A stretch of 64,000 nucleotides of DNA, taken from Chondrus crispus (taxonomy: Eukaryota > Rhodophyta > Florideophyceae > Gigartinales > Gigartinaceae). Shown here piece by piece: positions 28,750 to 41,791 of the stretch (positions within the stretch are counted from its first letter, which is position 1; each line of letters begins with the position of its first letter). Made by a program: the position numbers and the translations under genes. The DNA is taken from contig NW_005179018.1 of assembly GCF_000350225.1 (NCBI RefSeq), positions 62,001 to 126,000 on the forward strand, read 5' to 3'. The notes under the pieces are model-generated. The model worked only from the letters and a program-made list of their open reading frames with translations. It searched no databases and had not been told where the DNA came from.

Positions 28750-31585
28750 GAATACGTTGTAGAGGTCGTAGAATGCAGTGGTTGCTGTTAGGCTTGCGTA
28801 GGGTCCATAACCTGTGATTGCGTAATCGATGACGATCCCTTTTGGCCGTCGGCGTGGTTTATTCGGATACTTAATATGGGCGCTGAAGTCTTCGTGTGTA
28901 CGTGTACACGTAGCGTAATAACAGTAGTCGGCCTCAATTCTGCTGAATTGAGGGAATCAACACTGTAACTTATTAGGTAGGGCCATTGACTACGCGTCCG
29001 ATTATACCGAATCCACTCTATCTTGGCTGTCAACACGGTACAGTGATAACGTGTTTCGTCTTCCGTTCGTAGAACCAGGGAGGAAGAGTTGAGGTGTACA
29101 GGTGTATCCTCAACAACTACAGTGTGTGGTGTGAGCTAAGCTCAATCATGATAGTGGGATGAGTGACATTTTCGGGTGAATGACGATGTTAGTAGTCAAG
29201 TAGTTGTGCTGCTCACAGTGATTTTTGCGACTCCTGCCGAACTACCAGAGTTTCGCCAATTGAACATGGGGATTTGGACTGGTAAACAACGTGAATGATG
29301 AGTGACTCGCTGCTGAGATGGTGTTCGAGTAGTAGCGCTGAGCCAATATATATGAAAACGCGGTGCAAATGGACAGCTGAGAGTGATTGAAGGACTGCCT
29401 ATGCTGAAACGGGTCACATTCCCTTCGGATGCCTCCTGTAAGAAGCTGGAATTCAACACCACCACCTCTCATGAAAGCGCTACAGGCTCAAACTTGTATT
29501 TTCTCCATTTTCGACAATGCATCCTTGGCATATCACATTGATTATTCATACCAAGGGGTTAAGATAGACGTTGTGTTGCTATAATTGACAGGTGCATAGC
29601 GATCATAGCTAGACAGAAATACTGAACCATCCTTTGCTTCCCATATTTCGATTCATGACAGAGATTAATATATGTACTTTGTCGTGTCGAGACGAACAGG
29701 GAGGGTTATGGTTCGAGGTATTTACTGACAAAAATACTTTACATCGAAGTAAGCCTTTCACGAAGTGATACAGACTGCTTTGGAGTCTAGTTTATTCAAT
29801 TCTTTCTAGGAAATGACGCGATTGCCGTGAGCCACCCATGCTATAATACGTTTACTGTGACTATGATACAGTACAGTATATCCACAGTGCACGTATAGTC
29901 AATTTTCAATTAAACTGGAAAAGAACTCAGTCTGGAGGCATAAGTGATACGGAAAAGTGCTTCTGCAAAACAAATATGACGTGATTGTCAACTTACCTTC
30001 CCTATGTGGCAACGTTGACAAAGTGGTTTCTTCTGATCTTGCCGTAAGGGCTTGGACCGACAGCAAAGTCTATTCTCTTGATGTGGCAGATGCTCTACGC
30101 AAGGCTTCTCTGTCACGAAGCGTATGATACACAGCACGTACGAACTTTATCTGATAGCAAAATATTTTGCAACACTGGATATGTACTGATGATCACTCTA
30201 GAGCTTTACTCTTGACATTGTACCGCGCAGCTATTGTGCTGACTCATGGCATAGTATCAATATGGTGCTTGCCAACTGCATGACTTGCCCATGAACAAGA
30301 AGTTGGTAGGGAGAGCTTCCGGTCGAATGTGTCGCAAGCTACAGTATATTCGAAAACAGATGCATTTCATTTCTGCGTTACTACCATTTCTCCCATGAGG
30401 TACCTAAGACTGTGCTGTCTATGCTGCAGGATGAGAACCCTATAGCGCATCAGCGATGTCGTGCTCTTCCAGATCTTTTTTGCACATCAACGGCAGTGTT
30501 GCATGTACTGTATATGTTGCATTCAAGAAGCAGAACAAGAAAGGATTTATCGCCTTGTCGCACAAAATTCGATCAGAAGGTAGTGAGATTGTCCAATCGA
30601 CAAAAATTCAGCTTGGTGGTTATCTAATTGTACCACTTAGAGTTATCCAACGCATATGTGACATGAAAATTCATTGCGTTAAATTTGCCTTCACATGCGG
30701 ACAACAGAGAGTCAGAACGAGGGGTTTAACCACCTTTGAACCAGAACTTGTTCCTACATTTTATTAGACGTGAGAAAGAGTCTACTAAGCATGTGCAATA
30801 TAGGTTCTCAGAACAGTTAAAGGAGGTGCTCAGTATATATAGTGCATTTAGATTATCGGCTTCAGCATTGGGCGACAAGGGGTTTCAGACTTAAATGGTG
30901 TTCCACCTCGAAATGAGTGCGTGAATACCCTCATGGTTGTGATGATAATGTCAACATACCCATGTTAAAGCGAATACTGGAAGCGATGCTAAGAAGTAAT
31001 ACAGTAGGTGTCTGACGGGCGCCCGGCTTGCCCTTCCCTTACCCGTGCTACTGTACGGCATGCTACTGTTTTTGCCGATATCAGAACTGGAATTGATACA
31101 CTAGACAGATAATCGTCACTATTCACTCGTCTCGCAGTCTGGTCCTGACTCTTCTCAGTCAAGACCTGGTCTTCACTAGTCATATCAGAAGAATTAAACC
31201 GACGGCTACGACACTTCCTCACAACCGCATAACTTTGCTTATACTGTACTATACTACGATACGCATTCTTTTGAGACCCACACCCAAGAGAAACATGTCT
31301 CGCGATGATTCGCGATACGGTATTTAGTGAAAGTGCTTTACAACAAAGTACTTTACAGACAAGCTAAGCCATCATGTTGACACTGATCGGCAAAGTCAAG
31401 CATGTGTACTGTAACTTGCTTACTGCACCTGCATCGCACAATAGATACAATTCAAACTGTCCTGTAATCATTCATGCTGACCTCAACACAACGCCATACC
31501 CTACAACGCTGTTAAACCCATGGAATGATGTTCCGGCATTTCAGTCAAGCATGTAGAAATAACTTTTCAATGTCTTGATCTTGTA
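28750..31585. other. C1 leader/LTR candidate, then gene-poor AT-rich DNA
   Basis: 28.75-29.5 kb probably includes the C1 5' LTR (a TATATATA box on the minus strand near 29350). From 29.5 to 31.59 kb I see no convincing gene: short frames such as 30456-30767 (LHINGSVACTVYVAFKKQ) have some protein character but no recognisable family. This DNA continues after the C2 element at 36660. Confidence 0.4.
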
Positions 31586-31590
31586 TGCCG
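31586..31590 (+). repeat. Target site duplication of C2 (TGCCG), left
   Basis: TGCCG precedes the 5' LTR and recurs at 36655-36659 directly after the 3' LTR, the 5-bp duplication expected for copia integrase. Confidence 0.95.
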
Positions 31591-32033
31591 TGTGGGATGT
31601 GTCATCCGAATCCAGCAGTGACTGGAAAAGTCTAGAAAATATTCCCAAAAATTAATACCTGTGACAAATGCCACGATGGCAAATGCGGAGATTGGGCAGA
31701 TAAGGAAAGAGGGCATACCTTTACAACTCTAGATGTAATACCCTGGAATACTCTAGACCGCCAAGCACGCCTCCCTTCAATCGCGAGTTCCATAACGACA
31801 ATACATACAACGTTGGGGACGTCTGGAAAGGTCTAAGGAGAAACTGAGGAATAGTTTGCCATGCTGTAGAGTATTGACAAAAAGTCTATATAAGCCATCG
31901 GCATTTAGAAGTAGACAAAAAGAGGGGAAGAAAAGGATAATGAGAAAAACAGAGACAAGAGAGAGAACACGTTCAACTAAAGCTTGTTGATTATAACAAG
32001 AGTTTACCCTTCTGTCCCTCCCAATTTGCTACA
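31591..32033 (+). repeat. 5' LTR of C2 (443 bp)
   Basis: Begins TGTGGGATGTGTCATCC and ends TGCTACA. A TATATAAG promoter box lies near 31887. Matches 36212-36654 base for base except about two sites. Confidence 0.97.
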
Positions 32034-35000
32034 GTTGGTAGCATCGCTACAGAAGGGGACTATCGTCAGAGACACCAGAGCCACCGATCGCTTATTCAGA
32101 CGTACCCAAGTCGTTCTACGGATACTGTCACGGTTCACAATGGAAGAGGATTTCAAGAAGATTGTGAAATTTAACGCTAAACGAGGTGAGGACTTTACAC
32201 TATGGCCGATGAGGTTTGAGGCTCTATTGGAGTCGAAGGAGCTTCTGAGTGTAGTCCTTCGCGACACCTCGACAGAGTTCACCACCACTAGCTTGACACC
32301 CGAAATGAAGCTAAAGATGGCAAAAGCACGGAGTCTCATGGTACAGGCACTTGGCGATAAGCCACTGAGAACGGTACTCAGTGAGAAGAAGGATCCCGCT
32401 AAAATGTATGAAAGGTTAAACGAACGTTATGCTACAAAGAGTGCAGCAACAAGGGTACAGTTGCAAACCGAATTGCACTACATGAGATATAGTGACGAAA
32501 AAGTCATGTCTGAGTACATAGATGAAATGGAAGCATTATTCCAAAGACTCGAATCCATGGACAGTGCAGTTCCGGCATCCATGCAAGTGGCAATATTATT
32601 GGCAAGCTTCGGATTTAAAGAGGACTCTCCATATGGACCAGTGGTATCGGCACTACAAACGCTGGGTGATTCAGATCTCACCTGGGATACTGTAACGTCT
32701 CGTTTATTACAAGAATATGATTCAAGGCAAGCATTTAAAATTGAGACAAGCACTAAAGATGAGAAAATTGGTGAGAAAGCCCTCAATGTCAGAAGTAATA
32801 TCAAATGTTTTCACTGTGGGAAAAAAGGCCACATCAAACGTCAGTGTCGTTTATATAACAAGAACGTAAATTATCGCAATCACAGGAAACACAAAACAAA
32901 TAATTCAAATTGGGCATACAACGGGAAGACTGTTCATTTTCACGATGATCAAGCAGGGAATGCAGAACGAGCAATGGCTGTGAAGTCAAGCAAAGAAGTC
33001 CAGAGTGACAGCCATTGGAAACAAAGTACAACTGCTCCCAAAATGGAGTTCATAGTCGATTCTGGTGCTAGTGAACATATGGTAAGTGACAGAAAGCTGT
33101 TAAAAGGCATTAGAAAAATAGTACCAAGAGTAATCACTCTAGGAGATGGCAGGAAAATTGAAGCTGAAGAAGAAGGTTTAGCATTTATCTCCTGTCACAA
33201 TGGACAAATTAACAGAAGAATGGTTCTGCCGTTGAAGGGAGCACTTCATGTACCAAACTTAGACACGAATCTTATATCTTGTTCTGCTCTGGATAGAGCC
33301 GGATACAAATCCGAATTTGGGAATGGAAAGTGTATTATAAGAAGCCCTGACAAAGTTTTCTGTCAAACGCCTTTAGTTAATGGACTGTACACTGTGTACA
33401 GCACTTGGAACGATTTTTATGGATCAGCCACTGCAGCCATAAGTACACCAAGAACGGATGCTGTTGAAATGTGGCATAATCGTTTTGGTCATGCCAACAA
33501 GAACATGATCAAGAAAATGGCAAGCAATGATTCGGTTATCGGGTTGAACTTAAGCGACAAGCCCCAGGAAGGGCCAGACTGCGAACCTTGTATAGAAGGA
33601 AAGCAAACCAGGTCTATTTTAAAGAGAAGGACTTCAAAAGCAATGAATCCCGGAGATGTAATTTATTCAGATGTGTGCGGTCCGTTCCCAAATACAAGTC
33701 TTGGAGGAGGCAGATACTTTGCCACATTTACAGATGCAACTTCCGGATATTTAGAGGTATGCGTTGTGTCAAAGAAGAGTCATGTCAAGGACGAATTCGT
33801 CAAGTTTCAAAGAAGGTTTGAAAGGAAGTATGATGTCAAAGTGAAATTATTGTACTCCGACAACGGAGGTGAGTACGCAGCTATCAAGAATTATCTGCAA
33901 GAAACGGGTATTGAATGGGAGTCGACCGCGCCATACACACCACAACAGAATGGTGTATCTGAAAGAGCCAATCGGATCCTCCTGGACATGGTCCGTACAA
34001 TGCTGTCACAGTCAGGGCTGCCCCCTACGTTTTGGGGAGAAGCGGTAGCAACGGCAGCAAGCATAAGAAACTTGACAGGCAGTCGGCAAAGAAATTTTAG
34101 AACGCCAATTGAATTGCTCACGGGACAGAAGCCCACTGTCTATCATTTAAGGACATTTGGATGTCGAGTGTCGTACCTGGACTCGAGGGGTAAAAAGCTT
34201 GACGCAAGAGGAAGAAAAGCGATCCTGATGAGATGTCTCCCGCATAGAGTTTACAGAGTTTGGGATGTTGCGACGAGAAAAATCGTCCATGTAAGGCACG
34301 TTAGATTCAATGAGAATGAATTTCCTGCAAAAATTTGGAATACTGTAAAAGGCAGGATGGAGTTGGACGAATGGCTGGCAAAGCAAACGGATTCAGCTCA
34401 AGACATTGGAGATGTGTTGGATAGCAAAGGAGAAATCAACATGACCGAGGATACAACTACAGAAGATTTTTTCATATATGATGAAGATGAAGAAAACAAC
34501 CCCTCAGACGTTCAAGACGAATTGACATATTACCCGGAGCCGTCAGAAAATACAGAAAATAATGAGGTACATGGTCAGCAAAGGAGATATCCATCTCGAG
34601 AAAGAATCGAACCAAATAGATTTGGGTATATTGCTTCCGTCGCAGACCAGGAGTTGCAAAATTTAAAAGTTGCCCTAAACGGAACCAACAGCGAAAAATG
34701 GAAAGCAGCCATACGAGAAGAACTAAAATCTTTATTGGAAAACAACACTTGGAAGATAACTGAGCTACCCAAAGGATGCAAAGCACTGGACTCAAAAGTC
34801 GTTCTTACGGTTAAGAAAAATCCTGATGGGAGTATTGACCGATTCAAAGCTCGGGTCGTAGCAAAAGGTTTCCAACAAAATACGACTGAGAATGTATATG
34901 CGCCGGTAATCGATTTCAGTACAGTACGAATTTTACTGAGCCTAATTACCCAAATGGGTGGCTTCGTTCATCAGATGGATGTCAAGACAGCCTTTCTAAA

Positions 35001-36211
35001 TGGCTCAATGCAAGGCTCAGAAGATGTTTACATGAAACTTCCGAAGGGAATTGACATTGGAATTAAAGAAGGGCAGGTGCTAAAATTACTGAAAGCAATA
35101 TACGGGTTGAAGACGGCACCGAAAATTTGGAATACAAAATGGGACAGAGAAGTAAAAAGACTTGGGTATAAGCAGCTTCTTTCTGACGAATGCGTGTACA
35201 TTCGCAGGCAAAAAGAGACGAGAGACAATACGTTTCTTTGAATTGTTATTTATGTTGACGACATACTTCTCATGTCCACAGATGAAGAACTTATTTTAAA
35301 ATCCAAGCAAGAATTGATGCAAGTTTTCAAGATGAAAGATTTGGGTAGAGCAAAATTTTTCTTAGGTGTTGAATTAATTGAAGGCAAGGAAGGGCTGATG
35401 TTAAACCAAAAGAAGTACGTTCAGGAACTGCTTGGAAGATTCAAGATGCAGGAATGTAAACCTGTTAGTACCCCCATGTTGCCTGGACGAGAAGACGTTT
35501 ATGTGGATGACCTTGACAATACCAGATATATACCATTTAGGGAGGCTATCGGAGGATTATTGTACTTATCCACCCGAACGAGACCTGATATTGCACACGC
35601 AGTGGGTATGTTATCAAGAAAATGCGAGAACCCTACAGCTGAAGATTGGGTGAAGGTGAAACGGGTCCTGAGATACTTGAAAGGAACAGAAAATTATTGT
35701 TTACAGTACAAGAAATCACACACTAACAAGCCTAAGATGGAGGCTTACTCAGATGCCGACTGGGCAGGAGAATACGAGAAAAGAAGATCCACCAGCGGGT
35801 TCGTTGTGAAGATTAATGGGGGAACTGTTTCATGGATGAGTAGAAGACAGACTTCTACGGCACTCTCAAGTACAGAAGCGGAGTATATTGCGATGGGTGA
35901 ATGCAGCAAAGAAGTACGTTGGATACGAGAGATATTGGAGGAGCTCGGGTTCAATAGTATGCTCCCTTCCCCGATTTACGAAGATAACACAGGAGCCATT
36001 AGCTGGGCCCTTAAGGAGAAACGAACCAAGCATATTGAGATTAAGTATCATTTCGTCAGAGAACTAATTGCACGAGGAATGATACAAGTCCTGTACTGCA
36101 AGACCGAAGATATGATTGCGGATGTTATGACTAAGGCGTTTCACAAAGCAAGATTTGAGAAACTGAGAGGCCTACTTTCCATGCTCGAGATTCAGATGCC
36201 AAGGAAGGGAA

Positions 36212-36654
36212 TGTTGGATGTGTCATCCGAATCCAGCAGTGACTGGAAAAGTCTAGAAAATATTCCCAAAAATTAATACCTGTGACAAATGCCACGATGG
36301 CAAATGCGGAGATTGGGCAGATAAGGAAAGAGGGCATACCTTTACAACTCTAGATGTAATACCCTGGAATACTCTAGACCGCCAAGCACGCCTCCCTTCA
36401 ATCGCGAGTTCCATAACGACAATACATACAACGTTGGGGACGTCTGGAAAGGTCTAAGGAGAAACTGAGGAATAGTTTGCCATGCTGTAGAGTATTGACA
36501 AAAAGTCTATATAAGCCATCGGCATTTAGAAGTAGACAAAAAGAGGGGAAGAAAAGGATAATGAGAAAAAAAGAGACAAGAGAGAGAACACGTTCAACTA
36601 AAGCTTGTTGATTATAACAAGAGTTTACCCTTCTGTCCCTCCCAATTTGCTACA
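36212..36654 (+). repeat. 3' LTR of C2 (443 bp)
   Basis: Begins TGTTGGATGTGTCATCC right after the polypurine tract and ends TGCTACA, followed by TGCCG (36655-36659). Confidence 0.97.
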
Positions 36655-36659
36655 TGCCG

Positions 36660-37854
36660 GAGTCAGCTGGCAGCTACCGGTTCACTGATAGTGGATACAG
36701 TATTCTCTTCGAGAGCCTTCAACAACCTACAAATACAACAGGCCTGGTAATATGGCGTTCAGTTATCAGTTCGGAAACTCGTGAAATAACCTCAGTCAAT
36801 GGGCTGCAGGCATTTGGCCATGGCGAGTTCTACAAGCACAGCGTTATCCATCTCTTGGGGCCTTGCAGTTGATCATCGGTCGGTTTCCAAATTCGATATT
36901 TCGCGTGGGTATCTCTGCGACTCGCATCCTCAAGGGATATTACAATGCTGCATGAAAAGTCACGAGTGATTGTCTGTTCTGCATCTCAGTTGAAGCATAG
37001 TATGTACACTGAGGCTAACCGGAAAAGTGTCCTTATAGTTACGGATATCACTGATCATGACCGAAACACCAACACTGTACAGAAACATGGTCAAAGAGGG
37101 CCTCCTCCTACTGGTGATGGGTCAAATTTGGTGGAACATCCACTGCACGTAATGGATTACTTCTCCTCATCAACCTCTAAGATATGACCAGTAGGTGTGC
37201 TGATTTGATTCTCTTCTCTAGTCACCCCTCACATCAAGGAGAAGAAAAAATGACATAAGCTCCGCAGACAGCTTCAGAGCCACAACCATCATCTATTACG
37301 ACAGATCTTGACGACACTGGCCTTCAGAGGGAAATCAGCAATACTGTCAGTAATATAGTGTTCTTGAAAACTTTGAGGTAGGCAAATTCGTAATGGGTAA
37401 TTCTCGACAAATCCCTTCTTCGTAACTCCGTCCCCCGGCAACAGGTGCGGGAAGAATGGAAAAACCTCCTCTGGTTGCAGTATTGTTTCCCAAACGGCAG
37501 AGGTGTGTACGTACGTACACTACTGTAGATGGGCCCATTTCACAACATTACGAGAAAGTGTCAGGGTTGTGGTAGATTATATTCATCGCCAGAAGCATTG
37601 CCGAAGAACTAATGGAGTTTGCGTAGTATTAGAAAGATACCGGTCGGAGGTGAGATAGTTGACCCATCGCTTATTTATTTTTGGACAGCAGTACTCTGAT
37701 GTAACACACATCTCCCTGCCCACGACCTCCAGGGGCTGTCGTAGCACGCACGGGCTGTGAGCCGTTGGATAGCCGCGGAAGAAAAAGGCGCTGGAGAGAA
37801 AGAGAGAGTCATTGGGGCAGGGGGGCGCGCAAGATGGGTATGCACCATATACAG
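36660..37854. other. Gene-poor DNA, continuation of the C2 target
   Basis: This continues the sequence interrupted at 31585. Only short open frames are present and none looks coding. A run rich in GAGAG lies near 37790-37810. Confidence 0.45.
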
Positions 37855-37856
37855 TA

Positions 37857-40113
37857 CCCTTCTGGGCGGCTCAATTCTGAACACTTTTCAGAAAGGCAAA
37901 AATCGTTGAATTTACCAATCAAAACGATGTTTTCTTGCCCGAACTGAGGCCCGAACGAGCTTGAAAACACAAAAAGGGGTCAATTATAAAAAGTTCGCGA
38001 AGCACTATCAACGCATGTGTGCCAAAAGCATCAACCCCGACGCCGCCGTTTTGGTTCTGCCATGCGACAAGCTACCTTCGCCTTCTGCAACACCCCTTCG
38101 GCGTGCCCTGGCCCACTGCGCTATCGGGATGTCATCCGAAACGTCTGTAGAAGGACCCTCTCGTGCCTGACCTAAACGAAGCTCTGCAGTGGGAGCGTGG
38201 TTTTCTTTCTCAGCATCAGACCCATTTCGGATGACTAACACCTCAATTATCTTTCGGCTAGTGTGTCCAGGCTCCGAAACACAGTCTTTGCTACTGAACG
38301 AAACCTTTTTTCCTTCGAAGCCTCGAGAAGTTGCGCAGCTGCTTTGGACGCACTTGATTTGCGGCAGCTTTGTGACACTTTTGCAAACTTTGTAGGCGTG
38401 ACGTTGGTATTTAAAAGTCGGTTGACCTTGAAATTATGGTTTAGGAGTACCTGTATCTCTTCGAGTGATTCTTGCGCACAGCCATTCCGGTTTGAAATTC
38501 GACTTATTTTCTCGGGAAGGTGACGCGACTCACGTCGGGACTCTGCGATGGAATCAGTTCGCCAAGCGTGACTCCTGCGGGTTGGGGATTGGTAGGTAAG
38601 GTTCCGAGGGGAGTTGTCGCTGACTTGGCTTTGTTCGAAGCGGTCCATAAATTGGCAATTCATCGGCCACAAGCCTGTTTCAATGAAGGATTTTCTGGCA
38701 ATATCTGGAGTCAGGGCACGGTGTCCGGCCACCGCAAGCTTGATTTTAAAAGCCGTATTCGCCCACGGGAGATAAATTATCATCAGCAAATCATCTCTCG
38801 TCTTTTGTACCGTGCGCTGAAAGTACTTGTTGACGGATTAGTCACATGGCTGCAGTAAGTGGGTGGTATTAGCGGGTAGTTTAACGACCAGAATCCGAAG
38901 CTTTTTGCATTCTTGCAGCCACGTCTCTCCTTGCCGAGAGCTGTGTCTATCTACAAGCAGCAAAATGCGCTCATCAGCGGGTATTGTCTTTGCATTTTTG
39001 TTAATGTGGTGCACAACTTTGACGGTAACGCCCTTGTCGATGGACCCATGATTGGTAACTACCAGTTCACTGTCAGCAGGAAACCAATTTCTGTTGCACA
39101 GCCAGTGAGGTACGCCCGTGTTGTCAGTGAGGTCTGTCAAATCAAATGGAAAGCGCCAGGATTTCATGACTTTCTTCCCTGAGGCAATAATAAAAAGTGG
39201 GGCAATATTGCCACAGGCTGCCATCGCAATACTAGCTGTCAGGTGTTTTCCGGGATCTTTTATTCCCCTTCGCGCTCCGCCCTGGTTACTTGTCGATGGG
39301 GCAAAGCACTTGCTCTTTTGTCCATACTCGCCACAGACGGCTGTCTCGCCCCAGTTCCAAAATTTCCGCGGGTCTGAAAAATGTCTGGGAACTTTTTCTG
39401 AAGCTTCTGGATTACATCTCTTAGCGTACCTATATGAGTGAGGTTTTGGGCTGCAAGCCTTGCGCTCGAAACCTGCTCCGACATGCGAAACGTCACTTCC
39501 CTATGTCGGGCTCGGAAGGATCGGATTGCGTCGGAGGAAGGGACACCGTTAGAAAAGGAGTTACGTCCATCCTGCGCAATTTGTCCCTGTACGCTCTTCA
39601 TGAGTGCACAATCTACTGCAAATCCTCTCTCAGAAGCCTCTAATGTCCTTGACACTACTAAACTTTCCTCAGCGCTAGAAAAAATCGGGCGGCGACCAGA
39701 GAAGTGCGACTCAGGGTCTAGCAGTTTTTCAAGCCTTTTTGTGTCCTTTTCTGTCAATGCTTTCTTGATGCTGTACACGATGGAAAGAGAGACACCCGTT
39801 CGGCTGGTGACTGTCCTTGCGGGATCGCTGCGCATCAGGAAGTGATGTGCTTTTTCTCTTCCTACACGCTCGGCTTTGCGTCTGGCGAGGCGTTTCTTGT
39901 GCGCAATTGTTTGGGCCGGCATAGAGCGTGGCATTTCTGCTCACGCCGCAAGAGGCACCGTCTATTGCATTACTAGGGATCAGAGAGAGTGTAGGAGAGT
40001 ATGAAATGCCCGAGCGGTGGTTTCCTCGGAAGGGGTTGAGGTTTGAGGGCGGGAGTACGATGGATCGATTTTTTAGAATTGACCCCTTTTTAGAATTGAG
40101 CCGCCCAGAAGGG
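37857..40113 (-). mobile_element. Pogo-type (Tc1/mariner superfamily) DNA transposon, decayed
   Basis: Terminal inverted repeats of 22 bp (starting CCCTTCTGGGCGGCTC) occupy 37857-37878 and 40092-40113. TA dinucleotides flank both ends (37855-37856, 40114-40115), the target duplication of the Tc1/mariner superfamily. A secondary motif, AAAAAGGGGTCAATT, also occurs inverted near both ends. The interior is one minus-strand transposase in broken frames. Length is 2257 bp, normal for an autonomous pogo/Tigger/Fot1-like element. Confidence 0.92.
38247..39934 (-). pseudogene. Pogo-like DDE_1 transposase, disrupted
   Basis: The N-terminal part (from ATG-type start near 39934) has a helix-turn-helix-like region (VTSRTGVSLSIVYSIKKAL) and the CENP-B-like middle. 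The catalytic part shows NWGETAV, where pogo relatives have an Asp before the Glu-Thr, then ILLLVDRHSSRQ with the second Asp, and LPANTTHLLQPCD with the third acidic position. Downstream IETGLWPMN is the usual C-terminal motif. Reading changes frame between about 39300 and 39370, and an in-frame TAA (38838-38840) follows LLQPCD. With the first catalytic Asp changed, it should be inactive. Confidence 0.85.
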
Positions 40114-40115
40114 TA

Positions 40116-41121
40116 GCGCGAGCACGTGCTCACGCCCCGAACGCCACGTGTCCAAATCGGGCCAAAATTCATTCCTTTATTATATTTGCGTTCCAGCCGA
40201 TGGCGGTTAGCGCCACCGACTGGACGCTCGCTGCTTGCGAATATATCTGTCGTTACCCCTCTCCCCCCTTTAGTAAAAGAAAGCCGGGGGGGAGAAGGAG
40301 GGTATTGCAAAGTAAAAGATTCGTCTTTCTTTGTACCGTGGGCGAAGAGACGCCCACCCCCTCTTGGCAGCTCACAAAATCCTCCCTTGATTGTACAAGG
40401 GACAGTGAGCCGCCACGCGATAAGCGGGGTTTGCACGACAATCCGGATTCGCAGATTCGCTTTCGCGTCGTTTTTACTACTGTAACAATTGCATCCTCGA
40501 CTCGAGGGCAAATTGCGGCGAGGCACGCACGCCTCAAGAGGTCTGCCACCGTTGTTCAGCCTTTGACAGACATTGCCAAACAGCTTCGCGACTCAGCGCT
40601 ATATGTCCTAGACATTTACACGCTCTCAGACTCTTCCGATGGTTCCGCACAAGCTCTACCCGATTCCGGGGAGGTACGGGAGACTCTGAGCAGTCCCATG
40701 CCAGCACCAGAGATCCTCCTCACTGAGAATTTCATCAAGTCACTGCTATTTCCCGTTACTCTTCTACGAGACGTGGCAAGGCTCTACGACTTTGCTCATG
40801 TGGAGGAAGAACTCCTCACTTCCCTCGGGCTTAGTGAATCCGACAAGAGTAATAATTCAATTATGACTCATATCTGGTTTCTAGAGTTCTTAGGGTGCGA
40901 TCTAGACACAATTCAGGCAGCCGTGGCCTCGTTCCGTCGCACTCGAGGATCACCAAATCTTTCGCAAAGGGCACAAGCAGCGCAGACACTCCTCGATAAT
41001 ATACTAAATCGGGATTCGAACAAAAACGGGAATGCTCAAACAGCTCCTACTTTTCCCATCCCCATCAGCCAGGCGGCTTTGCAGAATGACCAAAATGCTT
41101 CTGTCGAAAGATCTGTTCGAC
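40116..41121 (+). mobile_element. Element D, left part (LTR-type retroelement, Gag side)
   Basis: About 40.1-40.5 kb looks like leader/LTR DNA. From about 40.5 kb the plus strand encodes a helical, Gag-like protein (LLTENFIKSLLFPVTLL, MTHIWFLEFLGCDLDTI) that runs to the TTCGAC target site at 41116-41121, where the chromovirus G2 is inserted. The same coding character resumes at 54625. Old and broken; several breaks overall. The pogo element lies immediately to the left. Confidence 0.6.
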
Positions 41122-41791
41122 TGTAGCATAACCCCCCCCGGGGGCTTTATTTTAGATTAGATCAACTCAGAATCGGATCGCGTACTGTACGGCTCGATGC
41201 TCTACAGTACCACCACGTGTACCCCCAAGTACAGGGGGCGCACGTGTACACGTGTACACGCGGGACCGAAGAGCGCACACACACGTGTACTGTCAGCCCC
41301 GATGGCTGACCGTATTACAGTGTCGGCCGACCGCTACAGTACGTCGCTACAGTACATCGGTACTGTACTATTATGATATGTTATTATGTACATTAAATAT
41401 GAAGCGGACCGGCGGCGGGGAAATGCGACAAGCACGGACTCGTCGACGACCGACCGCCGGGGGCCGACTCCCCGCTTATTCTAGCCGCGCGCCTTCGCCT
41501 TCGCGCGCGTTAGACGACACCGAGTGCGGGTAGAGGACGCGCGACGCACGACCACGAGCCGGATCCACCTCCGCCCGTCGGTACTGGATCGTGACCCAGT
41601 ACTGCACCGGGGCGTCGAGGCGTCGATCCGCTCGCGCGTGCGCGCGTCCTCCCCCGATCCCGCTCTACCACGCTACCCGGGCCCGTGCTCCGGTTTCGTA
41701 GCTGGTGTCCGTCTTCCCTTGTCTTCTCCCTCTCGAGGGTCTCCGCAAGAACTGAGTATACACCCCTCTCCGTTGGGAGTGTTTATACTAC
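41122..41791 (+). repeat. 5' LTR of G2 (~670 bp)
   Basis: Starts TGTAGCATAACCCCCC and ends TTTATACTAC. It contains palindromic CGTGTACACG units near 41240 and repeated CTACAGTAC motifs. Closely matches 53940-54624, which is about 14 bp longer. Confidence 0.92.

Larger units (their letters stand above)
31591..36654 (+). mobile_element. Ty1/copia LTR element C2, young and nearly whole
   Basis: LTR-bounded element with TGCCG target duplication. Parts: 5' LTR 31591-32033; primer-binding-like TGGTAGCA at 32036, resembling the complement of an initiator-Met tRNA end; Gag (from about 32.14 kb) with zinc knuckle CFHCGKKGHIKRQC at about 32.81 kb; protease (IVDSGASEHM, about 33.05 kb); integrase (HNRFGH, SDVCGPFPN, SDNGGEYAA, TPQQNGVSERANR, 33.5-34.1 kb); reverse transcriptase (MDVKTAFLNG, YVDDILL, 34.8-35.4 kb); RNase H (YSDADWAGE, SSTEAEYIAMGE, 35.7-36.1 kb); polypurine tract AAGGAAGGGA at 36201-36210; 3' LTR. 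It looks nearly whole with about one break. The two LTRs differ at about 2 of 443 positions, so it inserted recently. Confidence 0.97.

Noticed and set aside
30456-30767. 103-codon plus-strand ORF in the AT-rich region
   Set aside because: Some protein-like text but no family, no clear start context and no neighbours; not enough to call a gene.
39928-41126. Plus-strand ORF starting at the ATG near 40200 as a complete host gene
   Set aside because: Its first ~100 codons read like leader/LTR DNA, and its end lies at the insertion site of G2; the Gag-like part belongs to element D.
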